DNA of 64,000 bases, from contig NZ_PPTG01000005.1 of NCBI RefSeq assembly GCF_002954245.1, positions 97,789 to 161,788 on the forward strand, written 5' to 3'. Origin of the DNA: Cryobacterium aureum. GTDB taxonomy: Bacteria > Actinomycetota > Actinomycetes > Actinomycetales > Microbacteriaceae. The notes under the pieces are model-generated. The model saw only the letters and a program-made list of their open reading frames with translations. It searched no databases and had not been told where the DNA came from. A program made the translations under genes and the position numbers. This document shows, piece by piece, positions 56,051-64,000 of this stretch (the stretch's first letter is position 1; each line of letters opens with the position of its first letter).

Positions 56051-57381
56051 AGGCCTTCGCCAAGCGGATGCTGCGCCGCCGTTCCCGCGCCGCCGCGGTC
56101 TCTGACGTTGAGCTGCCGGCATCCGCGGAACTGACGCCCAACATCGCTCCGGTCATTCGCCGCGCCGACCGGTTCTCGGTGCAGGACCTGATGGTCGAGG
56201 CAAGCTACGGCGTGGGTGCCCGCCCGAGCCGACTCGTGATGACGACCCTCGGCACCGTGCTCGGTATTGCCTCGCTCGTGGTCACCATTGGGTTCGCGCA
56301 GACCGCCGCCGGGCAGATTTCCAACCAGTTCGACGCCGTCGCGGCGACCCAGGTCATGATCGAGCCGGCCTCGACCCGCAATTCGAGCGGCAATGAACAG
56401 GCCACCGGGCGGCTGCCATGGGATGCCCCGGACCGGGTCAATCGCCTCGCCGGCGTGGAACGCGCGGGTCTCGTGGCCGAGGTCGACGTCGAAGGCCAGC
56501 TCGTGACCTCCGTTCCCGTCAACGACCCCTCGGCAGCGCAAACCTTGAGCCCCGCCGTCATCGCCACCTCGCCGGGCCTGCTCGCCGCAGTGCGCGGGCA
56601 GGTCGTCACCGGGCGCTACTTCGACGTCGGCCACGACGAGCGCGCCGACCGGGTGGTCGTGCTCGGCGCTCGGGCCGCGGAAGGGCTCGGCATCAACCGG
56701 GTCGACTCGCAGCCGTCGATCTTCATCGGCGAGGTGCCGTACACCGTCATCGGCATCATCGACGGTGTCGAACGCCGCGCCAACCTGCTCGACGCCGTCA
56801 TTGTGCCGCTCGGCACCGCGCGCGCCGACTTCGGACTGACCGCCCCGACCGAACTTCACGTGCAGATCGATGTCGGTGCCGGCACGCTCGTGGCCCGGCA
56901 GGCACCGATCGCACTCGACCCGAACGCGCCCGAAAACTTCACGGTGCAGGCGCCCGCTGCCGCGTCGTCGCTGCAAGACGACATCCAGGCCGACATCAAC
57001 ATCGTCTTTCTCACGCTCGGCATTCTCGCCCTGCTCGCCGGCGGTCTCGGCATCGCCAACGTCACCCTGCTTTCGGTGATGGAACGGGTCGGTGAGATCG
57101 GTCTGCGCCGGGCGCTCGGCGCGACCAAGCGCGATATTGCCCGCCAGTTCATCGTGGAGTCGGCCGTGATCGGCCTGCTCGGCGGCCTGATCGGCTCGGC
57201 GCTCGGCGTGTTCGCGGTCGTCGTCGTGTCGCTGCTGCAGGGCTGGACGCCCATACTTGACCCGTTCGTCGCCATCGGCGCCGCGCTGCTCGGCACGGTC
57301 GTCGGCCTCGCCGCCGGCGCATATCCCGCGGTGCGCGCCTCGAACATCGAGCCGATCACCGCCCTCCGCGGCGGCACCTAG
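56047..57381 (+). CDS. ABC transporter permease (MacB/FtsX type)
   Basis: 444 residues: cytoplasmic N-terminal extension of about 55 residues, TM1 (VLGIASLVVTIGFAQTAAG), a large extracytoplasmic MacB-like domain (about 95-310) and the C-terminal FtsX domain with three TM helices (IVFLTLGILALLAGGLGIANVTLLSVMERVGEIGLRRALGATKRDI). ATG 56047 overlaps the ATPase stop. Final gene of the lipoprotein-adaptor-ATPase-permease operon. Confidence 0.93.
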   Translation: MKAFAKRMLRRRSRAAAVSDVELPASAELTPNIAPVIRRADRFSVQDLMVEASYGVGARPSRLVMTTLGTVLGIASLVVTIGFAQTAAGQISNQFDAVAATQVMIEPASTRNSSGNEQATGRLPWDAPDRVNRLAGVERAGLVAEVDVEGQLVTSVPVNDPSAAQTLSPAVIATSPGLLAAVRGQVVTGRYFDVGHDERADRVVVLGARAAEGLGINRVDSQPSIFIGEVPYTVIGIIDGVERRANLLDAVIVPLGTARADFGLTAPTELHVQIDVGAGTLVARQAPIALDPNAPENFTVQAPAAASSLQDDIQADINIVFLTLGILALLAGGLGIANVTLLSVMERVGEIGLRRALGATKRDIARQFIVESAVIGLLGGLIGSALGVFAVVVVSLLQGWTPILDPFVAIGAALLGTVVGLAAGAYPAVRASNIEPITALRGGT

Positions 57382-57452
57382 GAGCCAGGCGGGGCAGTCC
57401 GCGTGCTGAAAACCGTGCTGGCCCCTGACCCCGGACCTAGAATCAATGGACC

Positions 57453-58928
57453 ATGCCGAACTCCACTCCTCCCTCGTCCGAACATGACGACAGGCTGAAG
57501 CGGCAAGCTTTCTGGGTGTGCGTCGGCGTTGCTTCGCTGACAATCCTCGACCTGTCCAAGATCAATGTTGGATTACCGGCCATCGAGGAGTCTCTTGGCG
57601 GCGGCACCACCGAACTCCAGCTGATCGTCGCTGGTTACGCCCTCGCGTTCGGGCTCGCGCTGGTGCCGTCCGGTCGGCTGGGCGACATTCATTCCCGGCG
57701 CCTCATGTTCATCGTCGGGCTCAGTTCGTTTACGGTCGCGAGCGTCCTGTGCGCGCTCGCGCCCACGATCGAGTTCTTGATAGTGGCGCGAATCATGCAG
57801 GGAATCGCCGCGGGAATCCAGATGCCGCAGGTACTCGGGCTGATCCAGCAGCTGTACCAGGGCGCGGCACGAGGGCGCGCCTTCGGCTTGTTTGGAGCGG
57901 TCATCGGAGTTTCGACGGCCTTCGGGCCGACGCTGGGTGGCCTCCTGATCGCCCTCGGCGGCCCAGATAACGGCTGGCGTCTATCGTTCTGGATGAACGT
58001 GCCGCTGGGTCTTCTGGCACTGTTCTTCGCGATGCGCGTGCTTCCGAAACGCCAGAGTCATGAACGAGAACGCACGGGGCTCGACCTCGTCGGCATCCTG
58101 TTGCTGGGAATTGCCACCCTCGGCCTCATGCTTCCGTTCGTGCTGACGACCGGCGCACAATCAGATGACCCCCGACGCTGGTTCTGGCTGATTGTGTTCG
58201 GTCTTTCCGGCGCCGCGTTCTTCTGGTGGGAACGGCGTTACCAGCAAATCGGCAAGTCACCCGTTATAGATTTCTCGCTCTTTCGCACGGCGTCCTATCG
58301 CAACGGGATACTGATTTCGACGGCCTATTTTGCGGCAATTCCGCCGTACTTTTTGCTGGTCACCCTTTTTCTGCAGCAAGGCCTCGGCCTTGAGCCCGTC
58401 TTCGCCGGAATGGTGAGCATCTCGTTTGCCCTCGCCTCCGCGGTTACGTCGTGGATCGGCGGTCGCCTGGTCTTTCGTTGGGGCCGCCAGCTCGTCGCAC
58501 TCGGCCTGGTCACGGTCATGATCGGTTTTGTGCTCGTTCTACTGGCGGGATTGTTCGCCTCGGTAGGCCTCGCACCGTGGTTGATCGCCGCAGCCATGAC
58601 GATGACCGGTGCCGGCGGTGGACTCGTCATTTCGCCGAACCAGACGCTCACCCTGAGCGAGGTTCCGGTCACTCAGGGCGGCGTCGCCGGGTCAATGGCC
58701 CAGGTGGGTCAGCGAGTGGGAACGGCCATCGGAGTCGCGGCGATAATCTCGACCTTCTACGCAACGTTGTATGCGGAGGCGAGCCAGCCTGACCGCGTGC
58801 AGGTGTTTCGTGACGGCTTTCTCAACGGAATCCTGGTCGCGCTGGCACTGGTCGCCGTTGCGCTGGTGTTCGCCCTGGTCGACCTGTTCGGACGCCGAAC
58901 AGAAACGTCCGCCCTACCGAACGCCTGA
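57453..58928 (+). CDS. MFS transporter, DHA2 (14-TM) drug exporter family
   Basis: 491 residues with about 14 TM helices. LTILDLSKINVGLPAIEESLGGGTTELQLIVAGYALAFGLALVPSGRLGDIHSRR is the typical DHA2 N-terminus (motif A GRLGDIHSRR); motif C-like VIGVSTAFGPTLGGLL follows. The stop lies inside an 8-bp tandem repeat. Lower GC wobble than its neighbours suggests a different history, though weakly. Exported compound unknown. Confidence 0.9.
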   Translation: MPNSTPPSSEHDDRLKRQAFWVCVGVASLTILDLSKINVGLPAIEESLGGGTTELQLIVAGYALAFGLALVPSGRLGDIHSRRLMFIVGLSSFTVASVLCALAPTIEFLIVARIMQGIAAGIQMPQVLGLIQQLYQGAARGRAFGLFGAVIGVSTAFGPTLGGLLIALGGPDNGWRLSFWMNVPLGLLALFFAMRVLPKRQSHERERTGLDLVGILLLGIATLGLMLPFVLTTGAQSDDPRRWFWLIVFGLSGAAFFWWERRYQQIGKSPVIDFSLFRTASYRNGILISTAYFAAIPPYFLLVTLFLQQGLGLEPVFAGMVSISFALASAVTSWIGGRLVFRWGRQLVALGLVTVMIGFVLVLLAGLFASVGLAPWLIAAAMTMTGAGGGLVISPNQTLTLSEVPVTQGGVAGSMAQVGQRVGTAIGVAAIISTFYATLYAEASQPDRVQVFRDGFLNGILVALALVAVALVFALVDLFGRRTETSALPNA

Positions 58929-58949
58929 ACGCCTGAACGCCTGAACGCG
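58919..58949 (+). repeat. 8-bp tandem repeat across the MFS stop codon
   Basis: Unit GAACGCCT repeated nearly four times; the first unit supplies the stop codon TGA (58926-58928). A slippage-prone tract. Confidence 0.7.
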
Positions 58950-59085
58950 ACATTTCTTCGTCGATGAACGAAATTCTCCGCAGTGGTAAACGGCGGATCG
59001 GGGCGGAATCTGCCATGCTGGCCGTGAGCCGTGGCGACCGTCGATCCTGTCCGTCTGCCGGGCGCCGTCGACGAGGGAGTACAAC

Positions 59086-59583
59086 ATGAGCGCGTTCGTG
59101 ATTGTTGGGGTGGTGCCAGGCCAGCCGGATACCGTCGTTGAGCAGGCGGCCGTGTTCGCGGCGCGTTTCAACGCGGAACTGGTGTGCGCGTCCGTGGACG
59201 CCAGCCAGTATCGGGTCTACGACCTGGGCGACGGCACGATGACGAGTTTGCCGTTCGCTGCGGACTCGCCCGAACTTGCGGAGGACAAATTTGACCCGGA
59301 TCTCGCATCGCGCCTGGCCTCGCTCCTCGACGGACGCGGTCTCACCTGGAGCACCCGTGCCTTGGCCGGCAATCCCTCCCAAGCCCTCGGCGACCTGGCC
59401 GACACGCTCAATGCGGCGATGATCGTGGTCGGAACCAGGGAGGCGACGTTGCGGGCCAGCCTGCAGGAGTTCATCAACGGTTCGGTGGCGGCGCAACTGG
59501 CGCACCGGCAGCATCGTCCAGTGGTCGTGATTCCGCTCGCCCCAGTTCCGTCCGATCAGGCCTTGCCCTGGGACCACGCCTGA
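59086..59583 (+). CDS. Universal stress protein, single UspA domain
   Basis: 165 residues: FVIVGVVPGQPDTVVEQAAVFAARFNAELVCASVD and the C-terminal signature MIVVGTREATLRASLQEFINGSVAAQLAHRQHRPVVVIPLAP. The GxxG phosphate loop seen in tandem USPs is altered (GTREATLRASL), so ATP binding is uncertain. GAGGGAG precedes ATG 59086. No DevR-type box was found upstream, unlike the USPs at 42883 and 45760. Confidence 0.88.
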   Translation: MSAFVIVGVVPGQPDTVVEQAAVFAARFNAELVCASVDASQYRVYDLGDGTMTSLPFAADSPELAEDKFDPDLASRLASLLDGRGLTWSTRALAGNPSQALGDLADTLNAAMIVVGTREATLRASLQEFINGSVAAQLAHRQHRPVVVIPLAPVPSDQALPWDHA

Positions 59584-59725
59584 TCGCGGCAAGGTCAAAG
59601 TCCCGCTCGCCGATCGTCATCACCACCGGCCGGTACGTACACGTGCGCCGATGGGTTCAGGTCCTCCCGATTTTCCGCCCTCGGCTCCTGAGCCGGCCCA
59701 CGGCATCCGCTCTCACCGAACATAG

Positions 59726-61048
59726 CTACGGCGTCCACCACGGCCGCAGCGGCAGCTCGCCGACACCGTTACCCTCGTCTAGCTTGGTCATCAGCACCTG
59801 GTGCAACTGGATTCCGTTGCTCTCGAACCCGAGCCTCGAACCCGCCATGTACAGCCCCCACACCTTCGCAGTCGGGAGCCCGACCTCCGCGACCGCCTCG
59901 TCCCAATGCTCGACGAGGTTGGCGCACCAGTCGCGCAGCGTCAGCGCATAGTGCTGGCGCAGGTTCTCCTCGTGCAGCACCTCGAACCCGGCATCCTGCG
60001 CTTCGCTGATGATCCGGCCCGAGCCGGTGATCTCCCCGTCGGGAAAGACATAGCGATCGATGAAGCCGTGGGTCGCCGCTTCGCTTCGATTCTCTGGCCG
60101 GGTGATGCAGTGGTTGAGCAGCAGACCTCCGGGGCGCAGCCGGGAACGCAGAAAGCCGAAGTACGACGAATAGTTGCGCACTCCGATGTGCTCGAGCAGT
60201 CCAATGGATGACACCGCGTCAAAGCCGGTTTCTGGGATGTCGCGGTAGTCGCCGTAACGAACCTCCGCCAGATTGTTCAAGTCCTCCTCGGCGATGGCGC
60301 CCTGCGCCCACATGGTTTGCTCGCTCGACAGCGTCACTCCGGTGGCCCGCACGCCGCGGCGTGCGGCGTAACGCACCATGCCGCCCCAGCCGCACCCGAC
60401 GTCGAGCAACCGGTCGCCCGGCTTTAACCGCAGCTTCTCGAACACGAGCCGATACTTATTCTCCTGCGCCTCATCGAGGGAGGCGTCGTCACCTGGATAG
60501 CAGGCGCAGGTATACGTCATCGACGGGCCGAGCACCCACTCGTAGAACCGGTTGGAGACGTCGTAGTGGTGATGTACCGCCTCGGCGTCGCGAGTCTTGC
60601 TGTGTCGCAGCCCCCCGGCGACGCGGCGCCAGCGCGGCAGTGCTTCTTCCGGCGGCGGCGCGATCGGGCGCAGCTGCCTGACACCGATAGAGCGGATGAT
60701 GTCCACCATCATGCGCGCCGGTGGCCGCGTGAAGACCAGGTTGTCGGCGAGCGCCTTGAGCAGTTCATAGGGATCACCCGGGTGCACCCCGTGCAGGTCG
60801 AGGTCGCCGGCGATATAGGCGCGGGCTAGGCCGAGGTCGCCGCGCCCCGTGGCGAGGTAGGTCGTGCCGCGCGGGGTTAGCAGATTCAGTCCGAACGGCG
60901 CGTCGGGCGGTCCGGCCGAACTCCCGTCGTAGGCACCGAACCTCAGCGGGAGCCGGCCCCCGGCTAGAATCTCCAGCACCTGGGCGAGGCTGAGCTTTCC
61001 CGCCGTCGCATCCTTCACTTTCGTCGCACGATCGTTGAACGTCGTCAT
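59726..61048 (-). CDS. bfaB: SAM-dependent fatty acid methyltransferase (BfaB/CFA synthase family)
   Basis: 440 residues of the cyclopropane-fatty-acid-synthase family. SAM motif LLDVGCGWGGMVRYAARRG (about 225-243), VHHHYDVSNRFYEWVLGPSMTYTCACY and SIGLLEHIGVRNY. In Actinobacteria the pair of this enzyme plus a FAD reductase makes 10-methyl-branched fatty acids (tuberculostearate type): this subunit methylenates the oleoyl chain at C10. ATG 61048 overlaps the stop of bfaA in ATGA. Branched lipids fit membrane-fluidity control. Confidence 0.88.
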   Translation of the reverse strand: MTTFNDRATKVKDATAGKLSLAQVLEILAGGRLPLRFGAYDGSSAGPPDAPFGLNLLTPRGTTYLATGRGDLGLARAYIAGDLDLHGVHPGDPYELLKALADNLVFTRPPARMMVDIIRSIGVRQLRPIAPPPEEALPRWRRVAGGLRHSKTRDAEAVHHHYDVSNRFYEWVLGPSMTYTCACYPGDDASLDEAQENKYRLVFEKLRLKPGDRLLDVGCGWGGMVRYAARRGVRATGVTLSSEQTMWAQGAIAEEDLNNLAEVRYGDYRDIPETGFDAVSSIGLLEHIGVRNYSSYFGFLRSRLRPGGLLLNHCITRPENRSEAATHGFIDRYVFPDGEITGSGRIISEAQDAGFEVLHEENLRQHYALTLRDWCANLVEHWDEAVAEVGLPTAKVWGLYMAGSRLGFESNGIQLHQVLMTKLDEGNGVGELPLRPWWTP

Positions 61049-62433
61049 CGTCGTTGCACCGCCTTCGCATAGAGGTCGAGGAGCCGTGAATCGGGGTCGT
61101 ACCGCTTCTTCACGGCTCTGTAGCTTTCCCCGCCATAGAGTTCGTCGAACTCCTGCCGGGAGTAGTAGGAGTCGGAGTACAGCGACTTGTGCCCGTCAAA
61201 TTCGCCGACCTTGCGTTCGATCAGCCGGTTCGTCGCCCCTTCGCTGGACCCAACCGGTACCGTCGACCAGAAGCCGACGTTGACGTAGCTCTGCTGAGGC
61301 CGGATCGGGTAGAGCGGCCAGCCATCACCATCCCCGTCCTTGCGCAACCGCAACGGGCACAGCCAGATCGGTTCGATCGGCACAGTGTCCAAGAACCAGT
61401 CCAGAAACTCCGCGCACCGCTCGATCGGAACCTCGATGTCCTGTACGACCCGCTCGCGCGGCGGCCTGCCGTTCAGTTTCTCAATCCGATCGCCGATGTG
61501 GAACCGCTGTTCGAGCTTCATCAGCTTTCCGTAGAAGCTACTGCGCCGGTAGCGCCCGGGCCAGATCCTGCGGATCAGCGGATGCTGCGCACCGAACGCC
61601 TCTGAGCACCAGAACCAGTCCGTGTCCCAGCGCCACAGGTAGTCGTGGATCGTGAGGCGGTCGTCCGTTCCGCCGCGGACGTGTTGGATGGAGCGGTAGT
61701 AGATTTGTTGGCCGGTGTAGTCACTGACTGGGCCGGGCGCGCTGGTCTGCCTACCCACGCAGAGGTAGCTTTCGTCGGCGCCGAACACGACACCGTCGAG
61801 ATAGTCGACGGCAACGCCGTCGAGGCTGCCGGTCGCCATGATGCCGTCCATTGCCGCGACCAGGTCGACGAGGGAGTGGAATTGCACCTGCGTGAGCGCG
61901 ACGAACGGCTTGACGGGTTCGAGTTCGATGCGCAGACGCACCGCGTAGCCCAGGGTCCCGTAGGAGTTGGGGAAGGCGCGGTACAGATCGGCGTTCTCGC
62001 GACGCGATGCGGTGAGCACCTCGCCGGCGCCGGTGAGGATGTCCATCTCCAGCACGGATTCGTGCGGCAGGCCGTTGCGGAACGACGTCGATTCGATGCC
62101 GAGGCCGGTCACCGCACCGCCGAGGGTGATGGTCTTCAGCTGCGGCACGACCAGTGGCACCAACCCGTGTCGCAGCGTCGCTGCAACGAGGTCGTCGTAG
62201 GTGCACATGCCGGCCACGTCGGCCGTTCGCGCCTCCACATCAACAGCGATGACGCGGGTCAAGCCGGACGTGTCGAGGCCCTTGGCTCTGGTCTTAGTCC
62301 GTGTCCGGAACAGATTCGAGGTGGACTTGGCCAATCGAACCGGGGCCGTCGCGGGGACGGCTCGATAGCTCTGAAGAAGGCGCTGCACGCCAGCGGCGTG
62401 AGCGCTCTGCGCGTCAACGACAGCAGCGGGCAC
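61045..62433 (-). CDS. bfaA: FAD-dependent 10-methylene fatty acid reductase (BfaA family)
   Basis: 462-residue FAD_binding_4 oxidoreductase: VPLVVPQLKTITLGGAVTGLGIESTSFRNGLPHESVLEMDILTGAGEV is the FAD-binding signature, and the DIMINUTO/DWF1-like C-terminus follows (WPLYPIRPQQSYVNVGFWS). Together with the coupled downstream methyltransferase it matches Mycobacterium BfaA (Rv3719-like), which reduces the 10-methylene intermediate. Start GTG 62433. Divergent from the YdeI-like gene. Confidence 0.87.
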   Translation of the reverse strand: MPAAVVDAQSAHAAGVQRLLQSYRAVPATAPVRLAKSTSNLFRTRTKTRAKGLDTSGLTRVIAVDVEARTADVAGMCTYDDLVAATLRHGLVPLVVPQLKTITLGGAVTGLGIESTSFRNGLPHESVLEMDILTGAGEVLTASRRENADLYRAFPNSYGTLGYAVRLRIELEPVKPFVALTQVQFHSLVDLVAAMDGIMATGSLDGVAVDYLDGVVFGADESYLCVGRQTSAPGPVSDYTGQQIYYRSIQHVRGGTDDRLTIHDYLWRWDTDWFWCSEAFGAQHPLIRRIWPGRYRRSSFYGKLMKLEQRFHIGDRIEKLNGRPPRERVVQDIEVPIERCAEFLDWFLDTVPIEPIWLCPLRLRKDGDGDGWPLYPIRPQQSYVNVGFWSTVPVGSSEGATNRLIERKVGEFDGHKSLYSDSYYSRQEFDELYGGESYRAVKKRYDPDSRLLDLYAKAVQRR

Positions 62434-62552
62434 GCCTCCACGTTAGTCTCGGTCGGAGCGATCGCACCAATACTCGTCGTCATCGCCGCTGGGCATCCTT
62501 CCCTTGCCCAATGAGCGAGACCTGCTTCGCCACGTTCTGGCAGACTCATGCC

Positions 62553-63224
62553 ATGACCACGATCATCGGTACGCCGGCCGGCACACCAGAGCGGCCAGCA
62601 ATCTTCTTCGCCACGCCCGAGGAGTTCCGCACCTGGCTCGAGGCGAACCACGCCACCGCGACGGAACTCTGGATGGGCCTGTACAAGAAGCACGTGCCCG
62701 ACCGCGGGCTGACCTGGGAGCAGGCCGTTCCCGAAGCGCTGTGCTTCGGCTGGATCGATTCTGTGGCCCAGCGCATCGATGAAAATGCGCGGCGCCAGCG
62801 GTGGACGCCGCGTAAGTCCGCGAGCATCTGGTCGAGCGTCAACATCGCGTTGGTCGAGAAGCTCACCACAGAGGGGCGGATGCGCGAGGCCGGCACCGCC
62901 GCGTTCGCGCGCCGGCGTGAAGACAGAACGGGTGTGTACGCCCACGAGAATCCCGACCGGGAGCTGCCTCCTGAGGCAGCGGCGCGACTGGCGGCGAACC
63001 CCGCTGCCTCCGCCTTCTGGCAGGCCGCCACAGCGACGTACCGCCGCCAGGTCACCCACTGGGCGCTCACCGCCAAGCACGAGGCCACCCGCGAACGACG
63101 GTTGGCCCAGCTCATCAACGACAGCGCGGCCGGTCGGCTGGTTCCCTTCCAGCGCTACGGCGACGTGCCGAAGTGGGCCGAGCGGGCCGCCGACGCGGCA
63201 CGAGCTGCGGCATCCGGCCGATAG
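62553..63224 (+). CDS. YdeI/OmpD-associated family protein
   Basis: 223 residues: IFFATPEEFRTWLEANHATATELWMGLYKK, LTWEQAVPEALCFGWIDSVAQRIDENARRQRWTPRKSASIWSSVNI and an Ala-rich C-terminus. The PEALCFGWID...RFTPR-like block is the hallmark of the YdeI/bacteriocin-protection family. ATG 62553 gives the family-typical start; ATG 62511 is possible. Biochemical role is not established. Confidence 0.88.
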   Translation: MTTIIGTPAGTPERPAIFFATPEEFRTWLEANHATATELWMGLYKKHVPDRGLTWEQAVPEALCFGWIDSVAQRIDENARRQRWTPRKSASIWSSVNIALVEKLTTEGRMREAGTAAFARRREDRTGVYAHENPDRELPPEAAARLAANPAASAFWQAATATYRRQVTHWALTAKHEATRERRLAQLINDSAAGRLVPFQRYGDVPKWAERAADAARAAASGR

Positions 63225-63259
63225 CACCGGCTGCCGCGCGCGGGTGACCGCGGTCGGCA

Positions 63260-63775
63260 TCAGCCCTTGAAGTCCTCCGGGTCGACGTGCTCGAGAAAGT
63301 CCTTGAACTCGTCGAGCGATTGCTCCCCGTCAGGCGTCTCCTCCACGTTGCGTGCAGATTCCACCATTGCGGCGGGAATGCCCTCCGCCTCCAACACGTC
63401 GTCGGCGACGAAGATCGGTGCTTCGACGCGGAGCGCGAGAGCGACGGAGTCCGAGGGCCGGGCGTCGAGCACGAGCGGGCCGGCCGCAACGCCGAGAGTA
63501 ATCTCGGCGTAGAAGGTTTCTTGGTCGATGCGGGTGACGTCCACTCGCTCGACGTGGGCACCAAGGGTGTCGAGCAGCGTCTTCATCAGATCGTGCGACA
63601 GCGGCCGCGGCGGCGTCTCACCACTGAGGGCGATCAGCGTGGAAGTCGCCTCCTGCTCCCCCACCACAATCGGCAGCACGAGGCCAACGGCCTGCGCCTC
63701 TCCGACCGGTTTCAGCAGGATGATGTGCCGGCCCTCGCTGTCGAGCGCAACCCCGAGAACGTGTACCTGAACCAT
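63260..63775 (-). CDS. Bifunctional nuclease family (DUF151/BFN) protein
   Basis: 171 residues: VQVHVLGVALDSEGRHIILL, LVLPIVVGEQEATSTLIALSGETPPRPLSHDLMKTLLDTLGAHVERVDVTRI, and LDARPSDSVALALRVEAPIFVADDVLE, all classical for the BFN domain. The start is ATG 63775 with GGGAG upstream; the open frame to 63976 has no family similarity. Actinobacterial members often neighbour DNA-metabolism or MerR regulator genes. Beyond the gene (63776-64000) nothing is recognised. Confidence 0.92.
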   Translation of the reverse strand: MVQVHVLGVALDSEGRHIILLKPVGEAQAVGLVLPIVVGEQEATSTLIALSGETPPRPLSHDLMKTLLDTLGAHVERVDVTRIDQETFYAEITLGVAAGPLVLDARPSDSVALALRVEAPIFVADDVLEAEGIPAAMVESARNVEETPDGEQSLDEFKDFLEHVDPEDFKG

Positions 63776-64000
63776 GGTGGCTCCCGTCGAATCATCGGGC
63801 ATGAGAGCGCCATCATATTCCGGTCGCCGGTCGCGCACCCTGCCGATCCCTGCGAAACGCACGACAGGGCGGATGTGAGATTCCATTGGATCTGTCGATA
63901 TTTCATCGAGATGACCCCACTGCTTTCGCGAGTCTTGAATCTTTCGGACGGGTCGCCGTTCCATCCGTTCTGTCATTTAATCCCAATGCTCACTTCGACC

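Noticed and set aside
59086..59583. Membership of the single-domain USP in the DevR-type regulon
   Set aside because: No copy of the GGGACTTNNGGCCCTA motif is visible in its upstream region.

Overview
The window is 64 kb of GC-rich chromosomal DNA from an actinobacterium. Microbacteriaceae (a Cryobacterium- or Leifsonia-like genus) is the best fit. The evidence is the codon usage, the many GTG/TTG starts, actinobacterial gene families (DevRS, three-helix-bundle ArsC, BfaAB, ROK/xylose loci) and a very frequent CGGATGC/GCATCCG word. No rRNA, tRNA, CRISPR array, transposase or phage gene is visible.

Layout. 1-2.2 kb: end of a 2-oxo acid dehydrogenase operon (E1-beta, E2). 2.2-8.8 kb: KtrAB potassium uptake, a FAD amine oxidase, a PAP2 phosphatase and a Bcr/CflA drug exporter. 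8.8-19.2 kb: pentose/polyol region with two ROK regulators, a sugar epimerase, an alditol oxidase, a ChvE-GguAB-type ABC importer and a divergent xylA. 19.2-29.8 kb: an accessory sugar-catabolic island with a ROK repressor and an eight-gene operon (two Gfo/Idh/MocA dehydrogenases, two TIM-barrel isomerase/lyases, a complete ABC importer, an ABM-fold protein). It matches the layout expected for levoglucosan-type catabolism through 3-keto sugars. Gene relics lie on both sides, and the genomic word CGGATGC is nearly absent inside it. 30-40.4 kb: toxic-ion and sulfur-stress block, namely fluoride riboswitch with paired crcB, arsR/acr3/arsC/arsC, a CstR-like persulfide module with a CoA-disulfide reductase-rhodanese fusion, and csoR/copZ/copA. 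40.4-46.6 kb: DevR/DevS (DosR/DosS) two-component system with universal stress proteins, a Zn-alcohol dehydrogenase and a flavodoxin-like protein, linked by a shared promoter motif GGGACTTNNGGCCCTA. 46.6-64 kb: a broken VOC gene, secreted cell-wall proteins, a Nudix hydrolase, butanediol dehydrogenase, MBL hydrolase, a lipoprotein/MacA/MacB-like export system, an MFS exporter, another USP, the BfaA/BfaB methyl-branched fatty acid pair, a YdeI-like protein and a bifunctional-nuclease-family protein.

Most noteworthy: (i) the 21-29 kb operon as a 3-keto-sugar pathway in a bounded island; (ii) a 63-bp palindrome-rich intergenic element present in four copies of identical length; (iii) DevR-type boxes tying the 40-46 kb genes into one regulon, with a heme-ligand histidine kept in DevS and a 101-bp convergent devR/devS overlap; (iv) a fluoride riboswitch; (v) a CstR-type sensor plus operator in front of a sulfur-detoxification operon. 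All function calls come from reading the translated sequence and remembered family motifs; no database search was run.
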